From Lineolata rhizophorae (lineage: Eukaryota > Ascomycota > Dothideomycetes > Lineolatales > Lineolataceae), in assembly GCA_010093515.1 (NCBI GenBank), contig MU001702.1:14109-78108 (forward strand): a DNA stretch of 64,000 nt, given 5' to 3'. The translations under genes and the position numbers were made by a program. Shown here piece by piece: positions 33,672 through 46,318 of the stretch. Within the stretch, counting starts at the first letter, position 1. The number at the start of each line of letters is the position of its first letter. The notes beneath the pieces are model-generated. The model had not been told where the DNA came from. It searched no databases and worked only from the letters and a program-made list of their open reading frames with translations.

Positions 33672-36059
33672 GCTTGTCACTAGCCGCTTTGGAGGTTTAA
33701 GTGAAGAGACTGGCGTCTGATTGGTCCTTAGATCTCCAGTTCTGGTTAACTGAAGTGTAGGAATCAAATTGAGTCGAGTGGCCTAATCAAAGTCGTGAGA
33801 GAAGTTCAAGATGTAGCTGCTCGGGCGGTTAAATACGTAGAGGTGAAGTAGTTTAGCTTCGCTTGCATGACGTCAAGGCGACGCCGTTGCCTATAGCCTC
33901 CGTCCACCCGCCGATTGCCAAAGGGCGATCTCCAATCGCCCAATCATTCTAGGATCGAGCACACCGGCTATAGTACCTTCTCTCTTATACTTGATCCTCG
34001 TGATTTAAAATAATTTTGTGGTTCTGGGTTGTGGGCCGTGATGCCTCGTCGCATCCAAATCATGTGCATCTAGGACACCGCAAGGGTCTCCTAGGGGAGC
34101 ACCCGGCCTAGTGCCGTTTTCTTTCCTACATTAGGAAAATTTCTCCTTTCTCTCTAACACCTCTGTATTTAGACTTTTTGGAATTGTGTACATGTCTACA
34201 ATAGACCACTAGATCAACCTCCTGTATTGTAACTGGGAGAGGGAGTTCCTCAAATGAAGATCATCGGACAGTAATAGAGGCACATTACGGAATATTGAAT
34301 GCAAAATACTGGTAGTCCTACCTTTTCGACGATAGCGAGTTCTATAAATACAAGGGTTTTAGGCCCACCTAAAATCTATTATAAAATTCACTATGCATAG
34401 GACAAGTAAGGGTCAATTGATACGTCCACCCGCCCTTTGTGCAGCGGAGTGTTTAGGCCGGTTCACAGCAACACAGCCCGAAGCAAACTATTGCAATGGT
34501 TCCAACTTTTCCACTCGAGTATAACAGCGCACAAACCCTTCACAGTTCCCTCGCCGCACTATTCCAAACCTTCGACATTGAAGATTTAACGAAACAAGAT
34601 CACCACACTCCGCATCCTCAAACCAAAGCACCATAATCAATTCCCACAGGCTTGCTTCGCAACCGCCCGCTCAACTCATCCGCCACCCTCCTCGCAATTC
34701 GAACCCCCGAGCCTATCACTTAGAACCCGCAACACCAGACCAGACCAGACCAGACCAAACAAAACAAAACAAAACGAAGGCCACCCTCCCTAGCAGAGCA
34801 ACATGGAAAGCACCAAGCGCCAGAAAACTCCACACTCGTCACACTCAACCGACTCCGCAGACTCCAGGACAAATTCCAAACAAACACACCGACGAAAGCA
34901 ACAACAAAAAGAGTCATACAAACAAAACGCGTTTGCTGTTGTTGCCCCGACACCCACTTTGGAGACTCCATCGGCCGCCTCCGTTGAACTAGCCAGTTAC
35001 ACGGTCCCTCACCCGCAAATCTCGTCCACACCCACCAACCGAAAGAACAACAGAGAAAACGGGAGTCAGGGGGAGAGCGGGCCAGCCGGAGTATGCACGG
35101 ATAGATAGACGTTGTCCCAATTACTACTTATGTACTCCCTAGACCGCATCTGTGTCTCCCCGTCTCCCACGACTCCCACGCCTGATCCCGTCAATGCTTG
35201 TCCGCGCATGCGTAGTTGCTCGAATTCGGTATTTGCCCCGCCAACATAGATACATACGGCCCCGCTTTGTAAGCGGAGCAGCAGACGCAAGCAACACACA
35301 ACCAAAAAAGAAAAAAAGGAAAAGAAAGGAAGAAACGGAGAAAAGAAAAGGGAAAGAGAAAATTAAATGGGAAAGCTGACACCCTACAGCCACCGTCACT
35401 CAACCATGCCACACCACCATCACCATTTCGATTCGGTCTTGCCTTCCCGCGCACTCGCACATAACCCACACCGATCGCTATGCATCTAAGAACCCTCTAG
35501 CCCTCTTATCCACCCGCTCGGCCCTATTACTCCGCAGACAGGTCATGACAGATGACGCACAAGTCGAGAGCAAGAGCGGGAAGGATGGGGAGGAGGTAGG
35601 AGGAGCTGCTCAGCCGGCCTTAGCCAGACTGGCCGATTACGATGAAACTAGGAAAATTAGGTACAAGACAGAACAACAATATAAAAAAGTGGGTAGAAGA
35701 AAAAAAAGTGCAACGATCGCTTTCCCACACTCGCCGCTCCCACAACTCGCCGTACAAGCAGGAAAAGAAACAGAAAAAAAAAAAGAAACACAAAAAGGAG
35801 AAGAGTAGCAAGAGCAGCGCAACCCTGTCTCCACCAACGAAAGTGAAGCCATCCTCGCTCCTCATCTCCCGCCCTAAACGAACGAACCTGCTACTCAGCC
35901 ACTCTCCGCGACCCTAACCCGCCGTCCGCCGACTCGAGCGAGCCGTGAGTATGCACGCATGCAGCAAGACGAGCAAAGACAGCGCCACCAACACAATATC
36001 TTCCATCCCCATCCAAATCAAACCAAAGAATCAACCATCCGCCATCCGCCCAACCCCCC
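33672..36059. other. Intergenic region with A-rich tracts
   Basis: 2.4 kb. AT-rich at 33960-34420. At 34730-34790 there is a short caga/aaac repeat tract, and 35300-35370 and 35690-35800 are A/G-rich. An open frame at 34803-35108 (101 codons, Ser/Thr/Lys/Gln-rich) starts well, but I cannot confirm it. The right end is the 3' region of the ZDS1-like gene. Confidence 0.5.
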
Positions 36060-39000
36060 TCACCACATCTCATCCTCATCGTCCCCCTTTCTCTCCTCTT
36101 CAAACGAGTCCTGTCTCTGCTGCTGCTGCTGATAATACGCCTTCTTGCCGCCGGCGCCGGTGCCGCCAGCCCCGCCGCCCAAATAACTCTGACCCGACGC
36201 AACCGTGTAGCCCCCGCTTCCGCCCACGCCATTCGCCTGCGCGCCTCCCGCCCCAGCCGCCGTCGGCCCCGCGGTAGTCGCACCGCCGCCGCCGCCGCCG
36301 CTCCCTCCACCGCGCGCCTCCTGGCCTGGCAGCGCGAGTGACCTGCCTTCGTCGTCCTTGGGCGGCGACGCCGCATCATCCCTCGCCGCGTCCTGCTGAG
36401 CCTGTTGCTGCGCGGCGCGAGATCCATGTCAGCCTTCATCCTCACGACGGGGCAGTCTCCCCACTCCTCGGGGGCGATTAAGACGGGCGTACATACCTCC
36501 TGATAGCGCTGAAACAAGCTGAGTTCCTCGCTCGCAGGCGCGGTGGCGCTCCCGCCGGCGCCTCCCCCTTCCCTCTGCATCGCCCTCTCCCTGTCGCGCC
36601 TGCGGTCCTCCTCCTCCTTGCGCTGCCGCTGCGCCTGCTTCTGCGCCGCGCTCTGCGGAATCTGAATCTGCGGGTGCATCTGCTGCACCTTGGCCAGGTA
36701 GCTGTACATGAAGTTGCTCAGCAGCACCTGCGAGTAGAGCTCGCGACGCGGGTTCGCTAGCTTGATGTGCGCCATGCGGTATATCGCCCGTTCCTCCAGG
36801 ATGCTGAAGCGCGTCCAGTTGTAGTCCACGTCCGGCCGCAGGATCCGCGCCGGCGGCTCCGGGCTCAGGCCACGGTCGAAGCCGCCGCCCCGATCGTGTC
36901 CGCTGCCGCCGCGCTTCTTGCGGTGTCCGCCTTCGCCGTCTCGGTCCCGGTCCGCCGACCGCGACTTCTTGACCCCGCCGAAGAGCGCGCTGAAGATGCC
37001 GGCTTCCTTTTCCTTCTTCCCGCCGGCCCCAGCTCCGCCGTCCGAACCACCGCTTTTCCGGCTGCTCTCCTTGCGCCGTTCCTCCTCCAATTTGAGCGAC
37101 TCGCGGTCGAGCACGAGACTCTCGCGGCCACGGCTTGCCGACGCGCCGCTGCCGTCAATAGCACCTTGCAGCACGTCCAACCGCGTCGAGTCGTGGCCGC
37201 CCTTAGCGTCCGTCGCCGCGGCTATGGCACCCGCTCCTTTCCCGCTCAACTTGGCCCTCGCCTTCTTCTCCCGTTCCCGCTCCTCGGCGCGTTCGCGTTC
37301 TCGTTTCTCCTTATCCTCGCCGCCCAACAGCCAACCCCAACTCGTCTTCCTACTGCCCCCTTCTTCCTTTTTATCCTTCTCCTTGTTGCGGCCCTTCTTG
37401 TCCTCGGTGAGCGTGGGGATGAATGAGAGGCTGTCAGTGCGGGTCGAATTTACGGGTAGCGGCGACGGCTGATTCGCAATTTCCTCGAAAGTAACTTTTG
37501 CATTGGCGCGGCCCGGCGACGTCGGGCGTTGCGGGGAAGCTCCAGTTCCTGGGGCCGTGGCACGTGCCGGCCCGCCAGGTTGTTGGGCACCTGACACCGG
37601 CGCGCGGCCAGACGTGGCCGAACCGCTGGAACCCGGAGGCGATGGAGGTGGTGGCGACGGTGTCTTCTGCTTTGCTTGCTGGTGTTGCTGGGGTGGCTGG
37701 AAGGATGGAGGCGGGGCGTGGGACGACGAACGCGGGGGAGGTGGCGAGATCTGTTGTCGTGGGACTTCTTGAGGTGGAGGAGTTTCGATGATCTGTGGCA
37801 CCGGCTGAGGGGGTTGATAACCGGGTAGAGGGGCGGTTGTGCGGCCATTGGAAGCAATGCGCGAATGAAAGGGCTTCGCTGGCGGTGATTTGCGGCCTTC
37901 GGCCGGTTCGGCTGTCGGAGCGGTAGATTCGTCGGAAGGTTTTGATGATGATGATGTTTGTTGTTGCTGTCGTTCCTGAAACGTCGGCATCGGCGGAGAT
38001 CTCGCACGGCGGGTCGGGCGAGAGAAATTCTCTGGCGGTTCTTGCAATTGCGGCATCGGTTCCGTCCGCACACGCTGTAGTCCACCGAAGCTGGGACCCT
38101 CGTCGTGCGCATTGGCCACAGGCGACGACACGGGCGAGACCTCCGTGTCCGTCTCGGCCTGCCTGTTTGCAACGCGTTTGGACATCGGGACCCGCTCCCC
38201 TTTTCTCAGGCTTCCCCGCCGGTAGTTTGTGCGCGTTGACCGCTTGAGCGTGTGGCCTGCCGGCTTAGGTGGTAGGATGGGCATGTCCTCGGTCCCGCCA
38301 GCCTCTGCCCCACCTGCGCCAGCTCCACCACCACCTTCGAGCGACTTCCGTGCTGCATCGATGCTGAGCCGCCGCATCAGCGTACTTGGGTCGCTAACAA
38401 GATGCTCGAGCTCCTGAAGATTGTTGGTTGAATTCGGGCCGCTATTGGAGCGCTCTAGCGAGCGTTTGCGCTCCAACCGCTCGGCGCCGTCCTGATAGCC
38501 CGTCGGGTTGTTGATCTGGCGCGACAGCATGGACTTCTTCCGGCGCAAGCCGCTACTCGAGCTCTGGTGGCTAACCCCGTCCGGAGAGAGCGAATCCTCG
38601 CTGCCGGACCTCCTCCGAATCTTCTCCATCTTGTCCTGTATGAACGTCTTGAATTCGGTCGGCGCTAGCTCCGGGTGCAACCGCGCGGGCACCCAGAAGA
38701 GGTGGGAGGCGTCGTCTTCGTCCGAGTTCGAGGCCGGGGCCACGGCGGGGACGCTGAAGTTGTTGCCGAAGGACGGGAGGTCGGGGTCGGACGCGTGCAC
38801 GTCCATGGACATGCGGCGGATGGCCTGGAGGTTGCTGAGCTCCTGGGCCACGGCGGCGGGGCTCGACTCGTAATCGATGTCGTTGAGAGGGAACTGATGC
38901 GTGGCCGTTTCCGACGGCGAGTGTGAGATGGCGGGGGGCGACGTCTGGCCGTTTTCGCGACCCAGGGACGAGCTGCGGACCGTAAGGCCCTCTTTGGACG

Positions 39001-40014
39001 GGCCATTGAGTCGCGGTTGGGGCACACGCTCGTTCGATGCCACGCGACCGAGCGGCGCTCGGGACTGCTGGGACTGGTGCTGTGGTGACTGTGGCTGTGA
39101 TTGTGACAGTGATTGCTGCTGTAGTGGGTGAGAAGGCGTTTGTCGCGGTTGGTGCTGTTGCTGCGGAGAATGGTGCTGGGATTTTGACTGTGTGGGCGAG
39201 CGGGGCCCGTAGGAGTGCGAGGACTGCATCTGCGGGCGCTGCTGTCGCGTGTGCGGCGGCGATCGCTGGTCTTGTTGCTGCTGCTGATGCTGCTGTTGGG
39301 AGGGCGGATGGCGGGGGTCGAAGTAGGAGAGGACCTGGTGCTCGCTGGGCGTGCTCACGAAGCTGAGGGGCCGGGAGTCGGCGCCGACGGGGCCGCCGCT
39401 GCCGCCATGATGCAGGCCGGCTCGCGGCGCCGGAGGATACTCGTGCTCGTCGCCGTACATGTCGCCGATGGCCTCGGTAACGTGGTGGTTCTCATCGCTG
39501 ATGGAGATCTGGTGGGCGTGGCCGCGCCGGGCCTGGTACATGCGCTCCAGCTCGCGGGCCCGCGCCGATGTCTGCGTCTGTGGGGGAGGTGAAGGCGGGT
39601 GGCCAGCGGTTAGCACTGCGCGGCCGGGGGAGCGACGAACTTGGCGCGGAGGCGGAGGCGAGGGCGAGGGCGATGCCATGGAGGCAGGACGTGGGGGGGA
39701 GGGAGAGAGGGGGGAGAGGAGGCACGGAGGGGAGGGGAGGGGAGGGGAAAGGGGGAGGGAGGAAGAGCGAGGGAAGGAGGCGGCGGGCAGGAGGCGTGTG
39801 GTTGTGTGAAGCAGTGGCGTGCAGCGGCGTGCGGTCGGTGCAGGCGTGGTGTTTGTGTGCGTGCGCGCGGTGCCGCTGGGTGTCGCTGGCCGGACCGGCC
39901 GGGGCAGGCGGGACGGAGCGCGGCCCCGGCGGCGGCTTCCTCGCGGGCGGGCGGCGGTGACGGGCGCGGGAGGCGCGACGGGGACGACGGGGGAAGGCGG
40001 GCACCTACCTGCAT
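36060..40014 (-). CDS. ZDS1-like regulator with Zds C-terminal domain
   Basis: In yeast Zds1/2 bind PP2A-Cdc55 and control mitotic entry/exit, polarity and stress signalling. Preferred model: exon 1 40014-40009 (ATGCAG), exon 2 39577-36497, exon 3 36407-36060; 1,144 residues. Intron 1 (431 nt, GTAGGT, branch TGCTAAC, CCCACAG) is CT-rich; intron 2 is 89 nt (GTATGT..GCAG). The N-terminus contains ERMYQARRGHAHQISISDEN and VTEAIGDMYGDEHE. Two-thirds is disordered with poly-Gln, Pro and Ser runs. The hallmark is near residues 935-985: YRMAHIKLANPRRELYSQVL, then SNFMYSYLAKVQQMHP. The protein ends in ERKGDDEDEMW, as Zds proteins do. Alternative start: ATG at 39679, reading through part of intron 1. 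Confidence 0.87.
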
Positions 40015-42254
40015 CGTCGGCGCGCGGCAGGCGTTGACGTCGTCGAGGCTCTGCGGCGCGCGGCCACCGGCTGCTCCTGCTCCTTCTCGTCCTCCTCGCG
40101 CTGCTGCTGCTTCGGCCGCGGCGGCTGCGGCTGCTTGGCGGACGGCGCCAGCGGCGACACACGGGGACGGCTGCGCGGCCGGCGATGGGCGCCACCGCGC
40201 ATTGAAAGCTGGCGGAACGAAGGGGCCGTCCGACTGTCGCTGCCGCTGCTTTGTCTCTCGATTCCTTCTCCGTGCTCGGAGGTCGGCGGGCGGGCGGGCG
40301 GGCAGGTAGCGGGCAGGACAAGGCAGGGCAGAAAAGGGCAGAGACGAAAAGGCCCGCCTGAAAAGGTCAAGGGGGTGGGGGGTTCACGCAAGCGCGCGAG
40401 CGGGCGGCGGCGGCGGCGGTCGGCGGACGCTGGGCAGTTCCTGTCCGCTGCCGCCGAGCCCACTGTCGCTAGTACATGGGCGAGCCGCCTGCGCCGCATC
40501 GAGGTATATTGTAACCCGCACGCCAGTTATAGCATCATCCTGCCCCCGTTCGTCTCCGACCCACGGTCTGGTCTGCGCCTCATCCCGTCCCTCCCGTCGT
40601 GCAGCCTGCCTGCTGCCTGCACGGCGCAGGGCGGAGGGGCGGCCCCCAACGCAGCCCATCCAAGGTGTTTATCCTCCTCCCGTTCCAGGGAGCCTCTTGC
40701 GTTTAAACGTGCATCGGTCTGCAGTCCCGCATGTTTGTTTCGCGCGCCTGGCTAGGTACGGAGCCCTGTTTTAGGGCGAGCGTGATTTCCCGTGGTTCCT
40801 GTCTGTCTGACCTCCCTCCCTCCCTCGCGGGTCCATGGCTAAATACGCGACGGGTATAAGTGTGGCTTGACGCCGCGACACCCCGCACAAGCCCCAAACT
40901 CGCCACGAAAAACGCGAAGCCACAGCGAGCGTGCCTGCGCCGTCGTCCGCCAGCTGCCAAGAAGCCTCGAGGAATTCAAGCGCCCTGTCTTGCTCCCGTC
41001 CGAATCCGCCATCATTCTCAGCAGGCCCCTGCGAGGCCGCCGTCCCGAGTTCTGCCGTACAGGCGCGTCCCGAACCCGCGCGCCTGGCTTGCGGCTTGCC
41101 CGCTGCCGGCGTACCCCGCTGACGGGCAAGCACGCGAACAAGGCAGGTAAGCACCACCCGGGCCAATGTACATCGGCCGGTACCTATGCGCCTACCAAGG
41201 CACCCAAGGGAGAGAGGGACCTCACGAACGGCGGTCCTGCACTCCCGTCTGCAAGGCCCGCTGCCCGCTGCGCAGGACCAGGCGTTTCCTCTCAGGGGCA
41301 CGATCCACGAGCGCCCGCCAATCAACGGAAGCAACCCAGCCAACCAGCCAACCAACTCAGCCCCTTGAACAAAGTGGCCTCCGCCGTACCATACTATGTA
41401 TACCCCCAGCGTAGTCACGAGTCTCGTCCGCGCTTCAGCCCAACTCACGCTCGCATTCTCGCTCACTGCAAACCTCCGCGCCAAATGAAAAGACCCTTTT
41501 CGTTGGTGTCTCGCTCGTTTGGGCCCGGCTCGCGCCCCACAGCGGGCCCCCCTTCATCTCATTGGCCACCGCAAGCGCCAACGGGGCACGAGATGGCGGC
41601 GCCACACCCGAAGCACGACCCAGGGCGCCAAAAGGGGGTTTGCCGAGGGCGCCAAAATAGAAGTTGCCCTAACCGTGCAAGTGCCTGGGTATGTGGAACT
41701 CTGGGTTGGGATTGGGCGATTGGGCCGGAAAGGGGACCGTAACGACAGCCGACCGAGCGAGCGGTCGAGGTTGCCATCATGCTGGGCAATAAAGCCCTCT
41801 TCGGCAGTCTCAACGAGTGGCACGTCGCTTTTTGACCTTGTGACCGTGCAGACGCGCAAAGACGCAGGTAGACTCGTCGACAGGTTGATTCGATGTCTCT
41901 CACTAATCATATATGTAGCTGATAGCTGCAAGGAAAAACCAAGGGATGCGGCTGAACCGAGCGAGCTCGCATACTGCCTTCGGGGTATCAATTGAGTTGC
42001 GTCGTAGACCATATATGTTACACAGTACGAGTAGGCAAAGAGGGTATATCTGAAAGCAGATAGGTAAATATGGATCCCCCACCGATTAAAAAAAGTAAAA
42101 GGTCAAATACGGCAACAAAAGCGTGAGTTCCATGGTCATCGTCATCAAACTTGCCAAGCCGGAGTCACGAAGCAAAGGTTCATTAAGGTTAGAAAAAGGC
42201 CATTTCTCTACTTCTCACTCTCGCCTCTCTTACCGTGCCCCGGCCGACGTCGTC
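40015..42254. other. Intergenic region with long ZDS1 leader
   Basis: 2.2 kb. 40015-40500 is GC-rich with CAG/CGG-like runs and is the promoter/leader of the ZDS1-like gene. The remainder lies 3' of GEM1. Several open frames exist on both strands at 40700-41900, but overlapping frames of similar length suggest GC-driven chance. Confidence 0.5.
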
Positions 42255-44414
42255 TCACGACGTCGCCAAGCTCTTCTTCCACATGATGGCTAGCGCCGCC
42301 GCGGCGCACGCGCCCACGCCGAACGCGATGTACCACCCTGTTCGATCCGGGGGCTCGTCGTCGCTCTTCGGCATCGCGGAGGCCGGATTCCGAGCGCTTT
42401 CGGCGAGCTATAGCAGCACAAGGGGAATTAGCAGAGCTACAATTTAGAGCAATGCAGCATTGATATAGGGGTACAATATAACAGAACAAAGACCAAAAAA
42501 AGCTAAAAAAAAAAAAAAAAAAACTCAGCAAAGAGGGCCACTCACGTGGACAAAAAGCTCCGAAATGCTACTCCACTTCACGCTCACATGCATCGGCGCG
42601 CCCATGCCCCTACTCGCCGCGTATTCATCCGGCTGCTCCTCGCACCGCTGCGTCGTCTTGTCGCGATCGGCCTTCAGCCCCACGTACACGGCCGGCAGGC
42701 CGGCCAGCCTCTCGAACCTCTCCCTCAGCCCCACCACGTGCGCGAAGCTCTCCGGGTCGGAGCTGTCGAAGGCGTAGCAGACGACGTCGCAGCCGTCCAG
42801 CCGGGCCGCGTTGTCTAGCACGGCGGGCTCGAGCTCGCCCAGCTCCGACAGGATCAGGTAGCACTGCTTGCCGCCGGGCAGCTCGACGGCGTTGACGGCC
42901 GCCCGCGGCTTGATCGTCGGGTGGTACGTCGCGCGGAACGGCCGGCTCAGGAACGCCGACAGCAGCGCCGACTTGCCCGCCCCGGGCGCCCCCAGCACGT
43001 AGCAGAGGAAGACGCTGCGCTCGACCGCGTGGCCCGGCCGGTTGCGCCGCTTGCGCGGCTTGGTGATTTTGAGCGCCGCCGTCGTGTTGGCCATTGGCGG
43101 GCTAGCGCCGCCGCCGATGCCGCCGCCGGGCCCGCCGCCGTGCGGCAGGTGGAGGTGTTGGTGTCGGTCGCCCGGCCCTTCGAAGCCCAGGTAGGCCAGG
43201 TATTCGAGCGTCGTCTTGGGCTCCTCGAACGTCGTCATGCTCCACTGCGCGAGCCAGCCTTGCAGCGTGATGTGCCCGGCCTCGTTGTGCACGGTGCTGG
43301 AGGGGAACGCGGCGTCGACCCAAGAGGGTGGTAGGCCGGGAGTAGGCGCGAAAAGAGCGGCGAGCTCGGCGTCGTTGAGACCGCCGTCATTGTCCTTGTC
43401 GAAGAGGAGGAAGAGGTCGACGAAGAAGCGGTAGCCAACGGGGCTTAGTTCCGCAGAAGAGTAAGGTGGGACATCGAATTTGGGGTGGAGGAAGGTGTCT
43501 TTGAGGGAGAGGCTGTCGGTGTAGTGGAAGCGTCGTAGGATAATCCAAATTGTCTCGTGCCGGCCCTTTTCAGCGAAGAACTTGTTTAGCAGCAGGAAGC
43601 CGCGCTCGTCGATGCCCTTGTCCGTCGCTGAGGCTGGCGCCACTTTGGCGATGGACCGCTTGATGCTGGCTAGCTCGTCGGGGGCCAGCGGCTTGTCGAA
43701 GCATCTACGCTGAAAAGCCTCCACCTCGGCATCATTTAGCCTGCCATCCTGATCTTTATCGCACAAGTAGAAGATGCGGCGCAGCGCAGCTTCGCACGCG
43801 GGCTTGAGCTGGCCCTCCTTTGCGTCGTAGAGGGGCGCGATCGGGTGTGTGACGGCACGCTGGCAGAGGTAGAAGACCTCGTTGATGTTATGGTGGTCCT
43901 TGGCCGACGTGCGCACGCACGAGTCGATCTCCTTGAACTCGTTCATGACGGGGAGCATCTCGTCGGCGACGACGGTGGGCGTGGGGCCGTTGGTGCTCAG
44001 GTCCGACTTGTTCGCGCACAGCACGACGGGCACGTTGACGCCCAGCGACCGGAAGTACGGCATCCAGAAGAGCGCGACGCGCTCGTAGCTGTAGTGGTCG
44101 GCATAGACGAGCAGAATGACCGACGCCTTGCGCAGCTCCTTGCGCAGGTTGTGGCGCTCCTGCGGCAGGGCCGACGTGTCGACGATGGTCGTGGTGACGT
44201 TGTCGGGCGTGCCGAGCGACGGCGGGAGGGTCACGGGCGGCAGCACCGGCTGGATCTTGGTCGTCACGAAGACATCCTTGACCAGCGACGTGATGAGCGA
44301 CGATTTGCCGGTGCCTTCGTCACCGCAGATGCAGATGCGAACTTGGAGCAAGGGGGAGCGCAGTTGTAAGCGACGCCACGCAAGAGGGGGGAGGTCGACC
44401 TTACCGGTAGCCAT
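42255..44414 (-). CDS. GEM1: Mitochondrial Rho GTPase GEM1 (Miro)
   Basis: Tail-anchored outer-mitochondrial-membrane GTPase controlling mitochondrial distribution and ER-mitochondria contacts; 652 residues. Exons: 44414-44405 (10 nt), 44341-42546 and 42407-42255. Intron 1 is 63 nt (GTAAGG..CAAG) and restores [18 protein letters not shown]. Domains: N-terminal GTPase with P-loop near 10-18 and NKSD; EF-hand 1 at D198 ([12 protein letters not shown]); EF-hand 2 at D318 ([12 protein letters not shown]); C-terminal GTPase with GAPGAGKSA near 454. Exon 3 supplies the anchor: [19 protein letters not shown] (627-645) followed by KKSLATS. Intron 2 (138 nt) carries a 19-base T run on the transcript. 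A Gly/His/Pro-rich linker sits between EF-hands and the second GTPase. Confidence 0.95.
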
Positions 44415-45512
44415 CTCTCCGATGCATCGTCCCGTCGGACCGTGGTAGTGAGACGAGCGAAGGTGTGTTATGCGTGCAACGTATGCCGCCGTTTGGTGGG
44501 CGGGCGGATGGGAAGCTCCGCGAGGTAGCGCCACGGTGCGGGCCCGTGCACGTGGCGATCTCACGCGCTGTGGCTGGTGCCGGTGCTGCCCGGTGAGGCT
44601 TGGCCCGTAACAAATTTATTCCTACAACACCTCGACAACTACTTCTGTTATAACGCGCCGGATATCAGGCTCGGGTTTGCCATGTTAGAATGTACTTGGA
44701 TAACTGATACCGTCCGTGAAATACCTCGCGATCGTGAGGCACATTAAGGTTGAAAATTTGATTTTCTTCCGTAAGCCGGGAATTAAAAAAAATAAACCGA
44801 TCTATAGGGTCTCATTTAACGTTTTATTTCATGTCCCAAACCGGTTTTACGATATTTCTTCTTGCCGTGGAGAGACTTAAGCTTTCCACATTCTCGAATA
44901 TTTGCCAAGCCTGGCCACGGAGCGGCGCGCGGGATGGCGGGGCGGGCTGCCGGGAACGCGTGGGCGTCCAACTCTCTCCCTTCCACGTCCTCGGTACCTG
45001 CATAAGGCCTCCCGCTCTCTCGAATGGCCGGACCTTTCACCGCTGACATTCCCATGACGCTCTATAACTGGTTTCTGCACGTAAGCCTGAGCATGGCGGC
45101 CCCGACCGGAAGGAAGAAGGCTGCTGCTGTCCAGGCCCACACGTCGGCGCCTGGAATTGGCTGATAACCTCCCGGGCCCGAATCGCTCGCCTTCTCGCCG
45201 GCTTATCAGTGGGGGCCGCCTGATTCATCCGGATTGCTTCCTTTGCTTACTTTTCTTGTGCGGGGCCCCGGGTTGATTGTTTTAAGTTCAACCTGCTGAC
45301 TTTGGTGTTGTGTTGTCTCCCTTCTTTCGTACTACAATTCTTAGACTTGAAATTAGACACCATTTCCCAGCGGTGACTCTATCTCCTTAAAGTTTTCCCC
45401 CTCTCCTTTAGTGTGGCTCATAAAGCGGCACTTCGCAGAACAATCAATCTCGTCTCGGATTTTCTCGCCTATAGAAAAAACACTCGATTCCATTCTCAAA
45501 CCCCCTTCCACC
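44415..45512. promoter_or_regulatory. Divergent promoter region, GEM1 / cupin gene
   Basis: 1.1 kb between divergent start codons. AT-rich at 44610-44880. No recognisable operator or RNA gene. Confidence 0.5.
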
Positions 45513-46318
45513 ATGTCAACCATCCCCGGCCTCTCAGCTCCTCTCCACCCCTCCTTCACCGCCCCCTCACCCCCCTCATCCACGCCTCCAGAGCCCTCCC
45601 CAACCGCAAGCACCATATCCGCCCTCAACATGCAGGTCCACATCGAAGGCGGCTACTTCGTCGAGACGGACCGGGACCCGCTCCGGGTGCCCAACCCGTT
45701 CCAGCGCTCCCCGCCTCAAGCGCCCGCACCCACGCAGCCGACAGCCGAGGGCGGCGACGACGACGACGACGCGACGCGCTCGGCCAGCACGTCGATATTC
45801 TACCTGCTGACGCCGGCGCGGCCCCAGGGCGCGTTCCATCGGAACAAGGGGCGCACGGTGCACACGCTGCACTGGGGGCGGGGCCGCTACGTGCTGCTGC
45901 ATGCGGACGAGAGCGGCGAGGGCGGCGAGGGCAAGGAGAAGGTGCGGGTGGAGACGTTTGTCGTGGGCAAGGATTTGAGTAAAGGGGAGAGGCTGCAGTG
46001 GGTTGTGGAGGGGGGGAAGTATAAGGCGAGCTTTTTGTTGGAGGATGAAGAGGGGGTCGAGGGGAGTGAGGGGGGGTTGTTGATTAGTGAAGTGAGTTTT
46101 TTTGTATTCCCGGTGCTGCTCTGGTGCAATTTGGCTTGAGGTTTTGATCGTGGGTATGATGATGTATAAGAGTTGATGCCGCTGACCATTCTGATGCGCA
46201 GACTGTGGTGCCTGGATTCGAGTACAAGGACCACGACTTTCTTCGCAAAGAAAGGCTGGAAGAATTTGTTACGCCTGAACAGGCCGAAGAGATGGCGTGG
46301 CTAGTACGGAGGGACTAG
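45513..46318 (+). CDS. DUF985/cupin_5 family protein
   Basis: RmlC-like beta-barrel protein of 231 residues. Exons 45513-46091 and 46202-46318, phase 0, with a GTGAGT..GCAG intron. Family landmarks: VHIEGGYFVET near the start of the barrel, SIFYLLTPARPQGAFHR, the strand VHTLHWGRGRYVLLH, LQWVVEGGKYKASFL, and in exon 2 TVVPGFEYKDHDFLRKERL, followed by a short helix to the end. The Asp-rich insert (GGDDDDDATRS) is a fungal extra. Yeast YML079W is a structural relative with no established reaction. The ATG at 45513 follows accatg context; an upstream ATG at 45411 would add 34 residues of mixed character. Function unknown; a small-molecule binding or isomerase role is only inference. Confidence 0.85.

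Noticed and set aside
34803-35108. 101-codon plus-strand frame starting MESTKRQKTPHSS
   Set aside because: Low-complexity Ser/Thr/Lys/Gln text derived from A/C-rich DNA, with no splice continuation or motif; could be real but not supportable.
35891-36497. Continuation of the ZDS1 frame past 36497
   Set aside because: The frame becomes Arg-rich nonsense; a GTATGT..GCAG intron leads instead to a tail ending in DDEDEMW, as Zds proteins do.
39680-40321. N-terminal 214 codons of the 1,476-codon minus-strand frame over the ZDS1-like gene
   Set aside because: Arg/Pro/Ser-rich text without conservation signs, containing a strong donor (ATGCAG|GTAGGT) and CT-rich intron-like sequence; better read as leader and intron.
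42546-44369. Plus-strand frames opposite GEM1
   Set aside because: Antisense shadows; no domain features, while the minus strand encodes both GTPase domains and EF-hands.
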